Assembly: GCF_900626075.1 (NCBI RefSeq)
Contig: NZ_UYZY01000002.1
Location: forward strand, 1 to 64,000
From: Clostridium transplantifaecale
Lineage (GTDB): Bacteria; Bacillota; Clostridia; Lachnospirales; Lachnospiraceae
Length of the DNA: 64,000 bases
Direction: 5' to 3'
The notes beneath the pieces are model-generated. The model did not search any database. It was not told where the DNA came from and saw nothing but the letters and a program-made list of their open reading frames with translations. Every line of letters begins with the position of its first letter. Positions within the stretch are counted from its first letter, which is position 1. Positions 25,161 through 33,591 of the stretch are shown in pieces. Made by a program: the position numbers and the translations under genes.

Positions 25161-25988
25161 ATGGATTTTATCGAAATTGTAAAAGCCGTCATTCTGGGAA
25201 TGATTCAGGGAATTACGGAATGGCTGCCAATCAGCAGTACCGGGCATCTGATTTTATTTGACAACATCTGGCCGATGGCTTCCAGCCCTGAATTTTTTGA
25301 AGTGTTTAAGGTTGTGATTCAATTCGGTTCGATTCTGGCCGTACTTGTCTTATTCTTTGACAAACTGAATCCCTTTTCACCGCAAAAAGGTTACAGGGAT
25401 AAAAAAGAGACCTTTGATTTATGGAAGAAAGTAATTGCCGGGTGCATCCCCATCGTGATTGTCGGCCTGCCCCTAGATATGATACTGGAAGATTACCTGT
25501 CGGGCGTCTATGTGATTGCCGCCACACTGATTCTTTATGGTATTGCTTTCATTATAATAGAGAGCAGAAACGTCTCACCTTCAATGACTTCACTCCAGGA
25601 TCTGACCTACAAGACGGCATTTTTTATCGGATGCTTCCAGGTTCTCGCCGCAGTTCCGGGTACTTCGCGCAGCGGGGCAACGATTCTGGGCGCCGTCCTG
25701 CTTGGCTGCTCCCGTTACGTGGCAAGTGAATTTTCCTTCTTTCTGGCCGTTCCGGTTATGGCCGGAGCCAGCGGACTGAAACTGCTTAAATACTTCCTTA
25801 AAGTAGGAATGTTCTCAGGTACGGAATGGATCCTTCTGATTATCGGAACCATGGTATCCTTCATCGTTTCCATTGTTGCCATCCGGCTTCTCCTGGGTTA
25901 TATCCGCAACCATGACTTCAAGGTATTCGGCGTATACAGAATCCTGCTTGGTATCGTCGTGATTATATATTTTTCTTTCATGGCATGA
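25161..25988 (+). CDS. uppP: Undecaprenyl-diphosphatase (BacA/UppP)
   Basis: A 275-residue polytopic membrane enzyme that removes one phosphate from undecaprenyl diphosphate to recycle the lipid carrier of peptidoglycan synthesis; overproduction gives bacitracin resistance. The two signature regions are present: GITEWLPISSTGHL near residue 17 and PGTSRSGATILGAVLLG near 170, together forming the active site in the membrane. The start has AAAGGAG upstream. It is monocistronic with its own promoter and terminator. Confidence 0.95.
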   Translation: MDFIEIVKAVILGMIQGITEWLPISSTGHLILFDNIWPMASSPEFFEVFKVVIQFGSILAVLVLFFDKLNPFSPQKGYRDKKETFDLWKKVIAGCIPIVIVGLPLDMILEDYLSGVYVIAATLILYGIAFIIIESRNVSPSMTSLQDLTYKTAFFIGCFQVLAAVPGTSRSGATILGAVLLGCSRYVASEFSFFLAVPVMAGASGLKLLKYFLKVGMFSGTEWILLIIGTMVSFIVSIVAIRLLLGYIRNHDFKVFGVYRILLGIVVIIYFSFMA

Positions 25989-26009
25989 CGGTCAGGCAAT
26001 ATTAAAAAA

Positions 26010-26074
26010 GAAAGACCGGGATTCCGGGTTTCCATCGCCTTTAAGCGTGTGGAGCCCCGGAATCCCGGTCTTTT
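26010..26074. terminator. Bidirectional terminator between uppP and the ribU operon
   Basis: AAAGACCGGGATTCCGGG and its complement form an 18-bp stem, with A-rich sequence on the left and TTTT on the right, so it can act for the plus-strand uppP gene and the minus-strand operon that end on either side. Confidence 0.9.
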
Positions 26075-26085
26075 AGCCATATATC

Positions 26086-26775
26086 TTATTCTGCGTATAA
26101 TCTCTCTAAAAACTGCTCTGAAAACGCTGCGGCAGCTTCAAATCTCTGATAAAACTGTCCGTAAAAATCATGTTCCGGTTCATAAGGCAGCATATAAAAC
26201 TGCTTTAGGATATACATGCTGATATCCTTTACCGCCCCTTCATCTGGCTTTTCCTTTACCGCAGTCTGGAGCTTCTTCAGAAAATAATGCCAGTCCGAAA
26301 CAAACTGCTCGTACTGTCTGATATCCGGCGTATCAATCCATTTGCGGACCTTTACCTTGGTCCTGTTCTCCTTCCTGCACTCGTTCGTCTGGAGAAAATA
26401 CCGGAAACCGCCGTCCTCATAGAAACGCCCGAGCGGGAAAAGCCGGCAGATACCCGGCCTGTATGCATGAATGCTGCACCTGCCGTTTCCGTCCAGAAAG
26501 GCGCACTGCTGATCTTTCCCTTTCATTCCGAGATTAGGGAGGATCAACCCGTCTGCCAGGTTCAGCTCCACTCCGGACGCCAGCAGTTCCTCGAAGCTCC
26601 TGCCCAGATGAACCGTCAGACGGTAAATATCAAGCGGATCGAGAACAATCGAAGTTCCCATCCCTCTGCAGCAGGCAGAACAGCCCTTACAATCCTGGCA
26701 GTCTGCTTTCACCATATCATTCGGCCCGTACAGCTTGCCATCCGATATCTCTTCCATACTCACATTGCGTTCCAT
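26086..26775 (-). CDS. YkgJ-family cysteine-cluster protein
   Basis: A 229-residue cytoplasmic protein with the cysteine arrangement of the YkgJ (zinc/iron-chelating) family: CQDCKGCSACCRG near the N-terminus, CAFLDGNGRCSIHAYRPGICRLFP in the middle and a later Cys in LQTNECRK. These cysteines likely bind a metal or iron-sulphur cluster; biochemical roles in the family are poorly known. It starts 9 bases after the creatininase-family stop and is the last gene of the FMN-riboswitch operon, so it may serve that pathway. Confidence 0.8.
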   Translation of the reverse strand: MERNVSMEEISDGKLYGPNDMVKADCQDCKGCSACCRGMGTSIVLDPLDIYRLTVHLGRSFEELLASGVELNLADGLILPNLGMKGKDQQCAFLDGNGRCSIHAYRPGICRLFPLGRFYEDGGFRYFLQTNECRKENRTKVKVRKWIDTPDIRQYEQFVSDWHYFLKKLQTAVKEKPDEGAVKDISMYILKQFYMLPYEPEHDFYGQFYQRFEAAAAFSEQFLERLYAE

Positions 26776-26784
26776 TATCTTATG

Positions 26785-27579
26785 TCAACCTTTCCAATCT
26801 CTCATTTCTTTCAGGCCCGGCACCAGAACTCTGGCGCTGGTTTCAAGGATAATCCTGCCCTTTTCGGCCGTAGCTCCGGCAGGATCCCCTCCGATTCCGA
26901 TGGGTTTTCCCTCCTTTGTCTTCCAGTCCTCGGAAACCCATCCAATTGAAACACTGCCGTATGGTTTCAGGGCTTTATTATGTTCAAACGCCGTGGGGAT
27001 GCCCGCCTCGGAGAGTTCCAGCTTCACCAAGCTCTCATCCACGGCCATCACCATCGATGTCTCCATCTCACCGCCATGGAAATCCCATATATTACCCTCG
27101 GAGATTGTCGCCGTCACATCTGGATGGCTGAACGCGCCCGAGGAGAGGATAAACGGGGAAATCGAAAACTCACTTCTCAGTTCTCTGCTGAGCACCTGTA
27201 CAATCGGGGCATTACCTCCATGACAAATCAGAAACGCCAACTTTTTAAAACCGTGATGCACCAGACTGACACTGATGTCGTAAAGCATATGGTAATAAGT
27301 ATCCGGCTTCACTGTGATGGAGCCGCAGAAATTTTTATGTTCCGTGCTGAGTCCGACGGGAATGACGGGGAACACCAGCATGGGGAAATCTTCCTCCCCC
27401 TCCTTCGCCAGCGCTTTCTTTATCTCCTCCGTCATCGCTTCCGCGATAATATCATCTGTGCCCAGCGGAGCCTGGTTTCCGTGCTGTTCCAGCGCTCCCA
27501 GGGGAATCAGGACAATTGTCTCCTCCTTATCCACCCGTTCCATTTCCCACCTTGTTAAATCCCGGTAATTGCGTATCAT
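26785..27579 (-). CDS. Creatininase-family amidohydrolase
   Basis: A 264-residue enzyme of the creatininase fold with its metal ligands visible: Glu-His in GALEQHG, Asp in LGTDDI, His in GLSTEHK, HGGN and the late Glu in GGEMETS. The family includes creatininase, the archaeal riboflavin-pathway deformylase ArfB and MftE. It lies directly behind ribU under an FMN riboswitch, which suggests a flavin-related substrate. The ATG at 27579 has AAAGGTGG about 10 bases upstream; a GTG at 27588 overlapping the ribU stop is the alternative start. Confidence 0.85.
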   Translation of the reverse strand: MIRNYRDLTRWEMERVDKEETIVLIPLGALEQHGNQAPLGTDDIIAEAMTEEIKKALAKEGEEDFPMLVFPVIPVGLSTEHKNFCGSITVKPDTYYHMLYDISVSLVHHGFKKLAFLICHGGNAPIVQVLSRELRSEFSISPFILSSGAFSHPDVTATISEGNIWDFHGGEMETSMVMAVDESLVKLELSEAGIPTAFEHNKALKPYGSVSIGWVSEDWKTKEGKPIGIGGDPAGATAEKGRIILETSARVLVPGLKEMRDWKG

Positions 27580-27584
27580 TTTCT

Positions 27585-28205
27585 TCACACCACCTTTGGA
27601 ACGATTTTGGCTGCCAGCAGACGGCTGTATAGCAGATGTGCCACCACACTGTTGAGACCGATTTTCAGGATATTAAACGGTATCGTTGCCAATATGATAA
27701 ATCCGTTGAGGTTCTGGATAGCCGGGTTCACGGCCGCCACCATCGTAATTACCTGGTCAAGAGGCAGGTTCATTGCCTGTGCATAAAGGGGAAGGGTAAT
27801 AAACGCGTTGGTAAAGCAGGCAAATGCCGTTCTAATCGGAATACTTACCGCCAGAGCCTCAATTGCTGCCTTCCTGCCTGATCCCCTCTTCTTATATACA
27901 AACCAGAGCGGTCCCACAAACAGGATAATTCCCATCAGGTTCGCGAACTCACCCACATACATGGTATTTGTTCCAACCGTGATTAACTTGATCAGAATCT
28001 TGATCACTTCCACGCACACGCCGGACACCGGACCCATCAGGAATACGGCCACGATAGACGGCACATCGCTGAAATCCACCTTGTAGAACGGCGGCATAAA
28101 CGGTACCGAAAACTCAAACGACATCAGCACACCTGCCAGCGCCGCCAGCATACCCGTGTAAATCAGTTTCTGGACACTCCATTTTGAATTTGTTTTTGTT
28201 CTCAT
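27585..28205 (-). CDS. ribU: Riboflavin ECF transporter substrate-binding subunit RibU
   Basis: A 206-residue membrane protein with six predicted helices. It is an S component of energy-coupling-factor importers: it binds riboflavin and uses the shared EcfAA'T module encoded elsewhere. The N-terminal KLIYTGMLAALAGVLMSFEF and PPFYKVDFSDVPSIVAVFLMGP segments are characteristic of RibU. AAAGGAG lies before the ATG. The FMN riboswitch upstream independently supports riboflavin as substrate. Confidence 0.92.
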   Translation of the reverse strand: MRTKTNSKWSVQKLIYTGMLAALAGVLMSFEFSVPFMPPFYKVDFSDVPSIVAVFLMGPVSGVCVEVIKILIKLITVGTNTMYVGEFANLMGIILFVGPLWFVYKKRGSGRKAAIEALAVSIPIRTAFACFTNAFITLPLYAQAMNLPLDQVITMVAAVNPAIQNLNGFIILATIPFNILKIGLNSVVAHLLYSRLLAAKIVPKVV

Positions 28206-28286
28206 ACTTCATTTCTCCTTTCGGTTATGTCGGTCTTGCAAATTTCTTAAATTCTCCGAAAAAGAGTCTGCCGTCATGATAGAATA

Positions 28287-28361
28287 AAGAATCCTGCTCG
28301 CGGGATTCTTGCACTGCCGCGCGGTTGCTCCAGCAACGATTTACCTCTGCGCGGCATGTGC
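28287..28361 (-). other. Paired hairpins in the ribU leader
   Basis: Closest to ribU is AAGAATCC-N8-GGATTCTT (28287-28310), a terminator-like stem followed by TATTCT. Next to it is a GC-rich arm pair GCACTGCCGCGC/GCGCGGCATGTGC (28311-28361) enclosing GTTGC-TCCA-GCAAC. The first resembles the terminator at 31522-31548. Their role beside the main expression platform is unclear. Confidence 0.5.
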
Positions 28362-28415
28362 ATCCTCGCGAAGCGTTTTTTGATTCATAGGACGTAATTT
28401 CCTATGAATTAAAAT

Positions 28416-28442
28416 AATCCCAAATCACGGGGATCTGGGATT
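28416..28442 (-). terminator. Probable expression-platform terminator of the FMN riboswitch
   Basis: On the minus strand AATCCCA-N13-TGGGATT is followed by ATTTTAATT, about 80 bases after the aptamer. A second symmetric stem, ATTCATAGGA with TCCTATGAAT (28382-28409), follows without a T tract. Confidence 0.5.
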
Positions 28443-28520
28443 AAAATTACATCATATCAGACAACATCGCATCGCATTTTGAGCATATCAAAATAACAAT
28501 GTTTCTAATTGACTCTAATT

Positions 28521-28633
28521 TCTTCTCTCATCCAGACTATACTGTCGGTTTTGGATTTCCACCAAATCAACCGTTTAAAACGGGTCGCGGACTATAACCG
28601 CCGGTAGGGACTTGCACCCTGCCCCGAAGAACT
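28521..28633 (-). promoter_or_regulatory. FMN riboswitch (RFN element)
   Basis: The minus strand carries the RFN landmarks in order: TCTTCGGGGCAGGGTG, CCCTACCGGCGG, AGTCCGCGA, GGTGGAAATCC, CCGACAGTATAGTCTGGATG and AGAGAAGA closing the P1 stem. FMN binding is expected to turn off the downstream ribU operon. Confidence 0.97.
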
Positions 28634-28651
28634 TATTCAACTTGTGATTTA

Positions 28652-28680
28652 AAAATAGCACAGATTACTATTATTGTCAA
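28652..28680 (-). promoter_or_regulatory. SigA promoter of the riboswitch-ribU operon
   Basis: On the minus strand TTGACA-N17-TATTTT lies just upstream of the aptamer, giving a start about 10 bases before the RFN element. Confidence 0.8.
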
Positions 28681-28708
28681 TAGGGAGTTGAGGGAGAAAT
28701 GAGGGATG

Positions 28709-28882
28709 TTATTTCTCTTCTTTCCCGCTCCGGTTCACAGGATATCCGTTTCCCTGAAGATCGGTGGTCAGTTCGTTTAAATGGCCGCACTCGTCTGTTC
28801 TCATCTCCCGGTCTGTGGTTCCGGCTTCGTATGCTCCCCTGGGGATTGTGTTAATTGTTTCTTTGTCTCTTGGTTTCTGCAT
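28709..28882 (-). CDS. 57-residue small hydrophilic protein
   Basis: An uninterrupted 57-codon frame starting MQKPRDKETINTIPRGAYE and ending NRSGKEEK, with GGAGG 7 bases before the ATG. It is highly charged and polar, with no membrane segment and a single Cys in TDECGHLNEL. No family was recognised. It lies immediately upstream of the ribU promoter on the same strand but no terminator is obvious between them. The strong ribosome site and normal codon use support it as a real gene. Confidence 0.6.
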   Translation of the reverse strand: MQKPRDKETINTIPRGAYEAGTTDREMRTDECGHLNELTTDLQGNGYPVNRSGKEEK

Positions 28883-29116
28883 ATATTACCTCCATTTTTT
28901 ACTTTCAAATATTAAAAATAGTATAACCAGCCGCGGTGCCGATTATGATGGAGGCTTATTCCATATGCTATTCCCATTATAGAAATTTTTGCTATTGCAA
29001 AAAAGGGGAATTTACTTTTTTTATGATTTTCTGGTTCTCTGCTTCCTTTTGCTGTACATTTTTTTGGTTCTTTCACCGTTAAGACAAATTATGTATATCA
29101 TGATAAATTTTGTTTA

Positions 29117-29145
29117 TTTACCGTATCTGTAATATGCCATATAGT
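29117..29145 (+). promoter_or_regulatory. Probable SigA promoter of the secreted esterase gene
   Basis: TTTACC-N17-TATAGT, about 55 bases before the ATG at 29200. The rest of 28883-29116 is AT-rich with no gene visible. Confidence 0.6.
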
Positions 29146-29199
29146 CAGATTAGATAAATCAATTGCCTGAGAGGCTAAATTATTAAGGAGGAAATCACA

Positions 29200-31431
29200 A
29201 TGAAAAAGCATTACCCACCCATCATCCTGACGGCGCTGGCTCTGACGCTGGGACTGTCGTTCAGTGCCGCGGCCGCAGGGCCCGGCTCTACGGCGCCCGA
29301 TGATCTGAACGCCTATCTTCTGGCCCATACCACGGTCAGCGACGGCGGCCGATCTCTGCCAATCGATCGCAGCGAGGTCAATGAACATGCAATTACAGGT
29401 TATTACACCTACACATTTCAGGAGGGCGAAGCAGCCGGCCGTTCATTTAAGCTCTATGCCGGCCGTCATGCGGCCCTGCGCGCTTATATTACCGTGATTG
29501 CCGTTCCCGACGGTACCACCGACACCTATGATTTTCTGGAAAAGCAGGGATGGCTGAAACAGGCCGATACATACGGGGAGCTTCTCTTCGTCCTGGAACC
29601 GGAAAACGGAAGCTGGAAGTCTCCGGACGCCGAGGCCGCTTATCTGGATGCCTGCCTGGGTGAAAGCGTAGGCAATACTGCTTTCGGTACCCGTGAAACA
29701 AGTTCCGGCGGCATCGTCCAGAGCGGAAGGATTCCGGTCAGCGACGGTACATCCTGCCCTGTATTCACCGGACATTCCTGTAACTATTATGTCGGTTATG
29801 GCAAAGGCTGCGCTGTCCTCGAATCCTGGACCGCCAATCATCCTCTCTATGTCATAAGTCAGGCATTTATTGAAGGGACGGGTGTAGGGGCGGAGCGCCT
29901 GCAGCTCTCCGCGGCCCGAACCTACAACGGCATAAATACCGGCTCCTACTATCCCGGTTTTCCGGATTCCTCTTTCTCAGCCACCCTCAGGACAATGCAA
30001 AAAGGTGGGGCAGGAAACGGCAAGTTTATTTCCAACGCCGATATTCCGGTTCCCACGCTGTTTGCCGGATACAGTGACGAAGACACGAGTATTCCTTACT
30101 GGATCAGCGTAAACGATGCCGTGCCGGTGCCTGGCGAACAGGGTCTTTACCGTCAGAGCATCTCTTCCGATGCATGGCAGACGGCATATGCCAACCAAAA
30201 TGCCGCAAACTGGGAACCGGGAACCGCTTACGGTATTTCTAAAGTACAGGTTATCCGGGACAGCAGCCTGACCGCCTCCCAAATCCGAGATTTTCTGGCC
30301 GGATATACCAGATACACCAATCCCTTTGCCTACAGCAATAATCTGGCTTACCGTCTGGACTATTACAAAGCAACCGAGGCGGCCCGCGTTTCGGCCGGAA
30401 AAGGTAAGACCGTCGCCTCCTATTCCTATCACGGTTATGATGGAAAGGACGCAAACGTAGAACTCCGTGCCCTGGAATCCACCCGGGTATCCGCTCCCGG
30501 CTGCAGCACCGAAGGCACCGTCTATTCCTGCATCTCCGCTTTCGGAGATTATAATGACGATGGAGTAATGGATCCGAGAGAATCTCTTATCTATGTCCCC
30601 GACACAGCCAAAAATGCCGGCCAGGACGGAGCTCCCGTCGTAGTTGTTTTCCCCGGAAGCACACAGGCTGCTTCCACCTTTATGGATTGTTCCGGCTGGT
30701 GGGCCGTGGCAAACGATGAAGGCTGTGTAGTCATTATTGTAGGACAGTTCTGCCGCAGCAGCGCCGCCAGCCTTACTTACGGCGAAGAAGGGGACAGCGC
30801 CAATTTTGCCCGCTCAAGCCTTGTTCTGCTGGATCGCGTAATCAGCCGGGACGCAGGCGTTACACCGGACTTCACCCGCGTGTACGGCAGCGGCCATTCC
30901 CTCGGCAGCAATACCATACAAACACTTTGCAATAATACGGAGGCCTACTATTTTACAGCCGTTGCCTCCACCTCCTTCCCCAACCCGCAGTTTACCGCCG
31001 GACAGATGCCCTGTTGTCTTATTGTCGGAGAGTCGGACATCAGTGAACCGCTGCCCGACCCAAGAGCCAGGGATCTTGTTAAAAATCCATGGGACACCTC
31101 GGCCGACAGCGCCATCTACAACTGGGTTGCGGGAGCACAGGCAATGAACGGGCTGTCCGCGGCGTTCCTGCCCAATAATCATGCCAGCTTTCTGGCTGCC
31201 TGCTCCAGCTTCCAGGAGAGCGGACGGTATTACACCTATACCTGGAATAATAAAAACGGCATTCCGTTAGTCCGTTTTACCCGCACCCTGGCCCGCGAAC
31301 ATAACTGCTACCCTGAAGAATTCCGGCTGGCCTGGGATTTCCTCAAACACTACCGCCTGAATCCGGACGGCGCCCGCACCTACAGCGCATCCGCCTTTGA
31401 ATCGGCCGACTCCGTGTTAATTGTTAAGTAA
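29200..31431 (+). CDS. Large secreted esterase/depolymerase-like alpha/beta hydrolase
   Basis: A 743-residue exported protein with a signal peptide (about 1-26, cut after AAAA) and AAGGAGG before the ATG. The N-terminal half is not recognised. The C-terminal half resembles polyhydroxybutyrate-depolymerase/feruloyl-esterase-like hydrolases: an oxyanion segment PVVVVFPGSTQ, the nucleophile elbow GSGHSLGSN and a later ANYNHASF-like region (LPNNHASFLAA) that could supply the His. A DYNDDGVMDPRE loop just before it looks like a calcium site. It has no anchor, so it is probably released. Substrate unknown. Confidence 0.7.
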   Translation: MKKHYPPIILTALALTLGLSFSAAAAGPGSTAPDDLNAYLLAHTTVSDGGRSLPIDRSEVNEHAITGYYTYTFQEGEAAGRSFKLYAGRHAALRAYITVIAVPDGTTDTYDFLEKQGWLKQADTYGELLFVLEPENGSWKSPDAEAAYLDACLGESVGNTAFGTRETSSGGIVQSGRIPVSDGTSCPVFTGHSCNYYVGYGKGCAVLESWTANHPLYVISQAFIEGTGVGAERLQLSAARTYNGINTGSYYPGFPDSSFSATLRTMQKGGAGNGKFISNADIPVPTLFAGYSDEDTSIPYWISVNDAVPVPGEQGLYRQSISSDAWQTAYANQNAANWEPGTAYGISKVQVIRDSSLTASQIRDFLAGYTRYTNPFAYSNNLAYRLDYYKATEAARVSAGKGKTVASYSYHGYDGKDANVELRALESTRVSAPGCSTEGTVYSCISAFGDYNDDGVMDPRESLIYVPDTAKNAGQDGAPVVVVFPGSTQAASTFMDCSGWWAVANDEGCVVIIVGQFCRSSAASLTYGEEGDSANFARSSLVLLDRVISRDAGVTPDFTRVYGSGHSLGSNTIQTLCNNTEAYYFTAVASTSFPNPQFTAGQMPCCLIVGESDISEPLPDPRARDLVKNPWDTSADSAIYNWVAGAQAMNGLSAAFLPNNHASFLAACSSFQESGRYYTYTWNNKNGIPLVRFTRTLAREHNCYPEEFRLAWDFLKHYRLNPDGARTYSASAFESADSVLIVK

Positions 31432-31475
31432 AAATAGTTACTGGACACAGAATCATCAGTAACAAAATACAGCTC

Positions 31476-31548
31476 AGGAACATCAATGCAGTTTCATCTG
31501 CCATTGATGTTCCTAAGGCGGAGAATCCCGTAAGCGGGATTCTTTTTT
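31476..31548 (+). terminator. Tandem hairpins after the esterase gene
   Basis: AGGAACATCAATG and CATTGATGTTCCT form a perfect 13-bp stem (31476-31514). It is followed by GAATCCCG-TAA-GCGGGATTC and TTTTTT (31522-31548), a strong intrinsic terminator. Confidence 0.85.
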
Positions 31549-31700
31549 GTTCAGCAGGAAAGTTCCGGATCCGAATTTAAATCAGATTTAAATCGAATTT
31601 AAAAATTTCGTAATAACAAGGATACCGCAGGCCGGCTCAAGGAATACTATCAGAAGACACTCATTAGTTCCACCTCAAAACACACATCAGGAGGTTAAAA

Positions 31701-32150
31701 ATGGAAACAGACATGACAATGAAAAATGATACCATCAGCCTTGCCGGCCACTGTGACGCCGGATGCAAGATGGCGGTTGACAGTATGGAACAAATCAGCC
31801 GTTATGTGACCGATGAGAACCTGAGAACCGTTATTAACTCCAGTAAAAACAGGCACAAAGATTTGGAACAGGAGGCTTCCGGCCTGCTGAACAAATATGG
31901 CAAAAATGAAAAGGAGCCTGCAAAAATGGCCTCTGCTTTTTCCTGGATCAGCACAGAGATGAAAATGATGGTCAAGGATGACAACAACCAAATAGCTAAA
32001 ATCATGATGAATGGCTGCAATATGGGAATCCAGTCCATCAGTGAGGATATTAATAAGTATTCTAATGCCTCGGGTGAAAGTGTTTCCCTGGCTAAAAAAA
32101 TCGTCAAGGCAGAGGAAAACTTTATGAAGGATCTGGAGCGTTTTCTTTAA
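31701..32150 (+). CDS. Small four-helix-bundle protein (DUF2383/PA2169-like)
   Basis: A 149-residue soluble protein, almost entirely amphipathic helix, with CDAGCKMAVDSMEQI near the start and repeated Met-rich segments (ISTEMKMMVKDDNNQIAKIMMNGCNMG). The length and layout recall the DUF2383/PA2169 group, which is ferritin-like in fold but without a known job; the match is by general pattern only. AGGAGG lies 7 bases before the ATG. It precedes the spore-hydrolase gene by about 100 bases. Confidence 0.6.
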   Translation: METDMTMKNDTISLAGHCDAGCKMAVDSMEQISRYVTDENLRTVINSSKNRHKDLEQEASGLLNKYGKNEKEPAKMASAFSWISTEMKMMVKDDNNQIAKIMMNGCNMGIQSISEDINKYSNASGESVSLAKKIVKAEENFMKDLERFL

Positions 32151-32251
32151 AGCGTTCTAAACGTGCCGCCCTTTTTGAAAAAAAGTGAAATATATTATCT
32201 GTATGAGGTGAATATATAATAGTTAAGAACATACAGAGACAGCAGGTCATT

Positions 32252-33472
32252 ATGCAAATATATATAGTAAAAGAGGGCGACACGATCGATGCCATCGCAG
32301 GCGCAGCCGGTATGGATCCGTTGCGTCTGGCTTTTGAAAATCAGATTGAAGCTCCGTACCGTCTTGTTGTGGGACAGTCACTTCTTGTTACAGGCGGCAG
32401 GGAAAACGGAACACAAAGCAGGCTGGAAGGTATACAGATCAGTGATGAACAGACCGGTCCCATAATCATGAACGGATATGCCTATCCCTGGATCGATGAA
32501 GATGTGCTGACTGAAACCTGCCGTTTTCTGACCAGCATTTCTGTGTTTTCCTACGGTTTTACTGAAACCGGGGAACTGATTCCGCCTTCCGGAGTAGGCG
32601 AGAAGAATGTAATACAGGAGGCCAAACGTCAAAATGTAATTCCGGTGCTTGTTCTGACCCCTCTGGGATCAGACGGCCGTTTTAACAACAATCTTGTCTC
32701 CTCACTCGTAGGCAGCCTGGAAATCCAGCAGAATCTCATTCGGGAACTCTGGTCCGTGGTCCAGGAAAAAGGATACGGCGAAGTCGATGTGGATTTTGAA
32801 TATGTGCTGGCCGAAGACAGGGAGTTATTTGCCGATTTTGTGAGGCGTTTGAGAATTATTATGAACCTGTTCGGCATTCGGGTGACTGTTGCCCTGGCGC
32901 CGAAAACCTCCCGGGACCAAAGAGGGCTTTTGTATGAAGGAATTGATTACAAAGCTCTGGGAGAGGCTGCCAACGGTGTTTTGCTGATGACATATGAATG
33001 GGGGTACACCTACGGGCCTCCCATGGCCGTAGCCCCAATCAATATGGTGCGTCGTGTTGTTGAGTATGCACTGACTGAAATTCCGGCAGAAAAAATCAGC
33101 CTGGGGATTCCCAACTATGGTTATGACTGGCCTATTCCCTACGAGCAGGGGGTGACGAAGGCGATAAGTATCGGTTACACCGAGGCAATCCGGCTGGCCG
33201 TCGATCATGGCGTGCAGATTTACTTTGACGAAACGGCGCAATCACCGCATTTTCGTTACTGGCAATATGGAATCCAGCATGAGGTATGGTTTGAGGATGT
33301 CAGGAGTATGCATGCGAAGTTTGGACTGATTAAAGAGTTCGGGCTGGCGGGAACCGGATACTGGCAGTTGATGAGACTGTTCCGCGCCAACTGGCTTCTG
33401 GCCGAACACGAATTTTTGATACAAAAGGGAACTTCCTTTTCTTCTCAGCTGCAGGACGGCTCACCGGAGTAA
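32252..33472 (+). CDS. LysM-GH18 spore cortex hydrolase (YaaH/SleL-like)
   Basis: A 406-residue protein with an N-terminal LysM peptidoglycan-binding domain (about 1-46; IYIVKEGDTIDAIA) and a GH18 barrel. The catalytic motif is VDVDFEYV near residue 180, with the acid Glu in place, and barrel-end motifs MTYEWG and ISLGIPNYGYDW. It lacks a signal peptide, as do YaaH/SleL proteins, which are packed into the spore coat and cut cortex fragments as N-acetylglucosaminidases during germination. This supports a spore-forming host. The ribosome site (CAGCAGG) is modest. Confidence 0.88.
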   Translation: MQIYIVKEGDTIDAIAGAAGMDPLRLAFENQIEAPYRLVVGQSLLVTGGRENGTQSRLEGIQISDEQTGPIIMNGYAYPWIDEDVLTETCRFLTSISVFSYGFTETGELIPPSGVGEKNVIQEAKRQNVIPVLVLTPLGSDGRFNNNLVSSLVGSLEIQQNLIRELWSVVQEKGYGEVDVDFEYVLAEDRELFADFVRRLRIIMNLFGIRVTVALAPKTSRDQRGLLYEGIDYKALGEAANGVLLMTYEWGYTYGPPMAVAPINMVRRVVEYALTEIPAEKISLGIPNYGYDWPIPYEQGVTKAISIGYTEAIRLAVDHGVQIYFDETAQSPHFRYWQYGIQHEVWFEDVRSMHAKFGLIKEFGLAGTGYWQLMRLFRANWLLAEHEFLIQKGTSFSSQLQDGSPE

Positions 33473-33536
33473 ATCCCCTAAGGATATAAACGGCTGATGA
33501 AACAGGGAAAACTGCGTTTAGGCACCGAGCAGCGTA

Positions 33537-33579
33537 AATGAAAAGAAGCAACGTAAAATAAATGCTGCTTCTTTTCATT
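33537..33579. terminator. Bidirectional terminator
   Basis: AATGAAAAGAAGCA and TGCTTCTTTTCATT form a perfect 14-bp stem between two convergent genes (the GH18 hydrolase and the M20 peptidase). Confidence 0.8.
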
Positions 33580-33591
33580 ACCAATCACACT

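Noticed and set aside
32201..32240. Sporulation sigma-G-like promoter (TGAATA then CATACA) before the GH18 gene
   Set aside because: The spacing is 15 rather than 17-18 bases and the elements are imperfect, so I did not list it as a feature.
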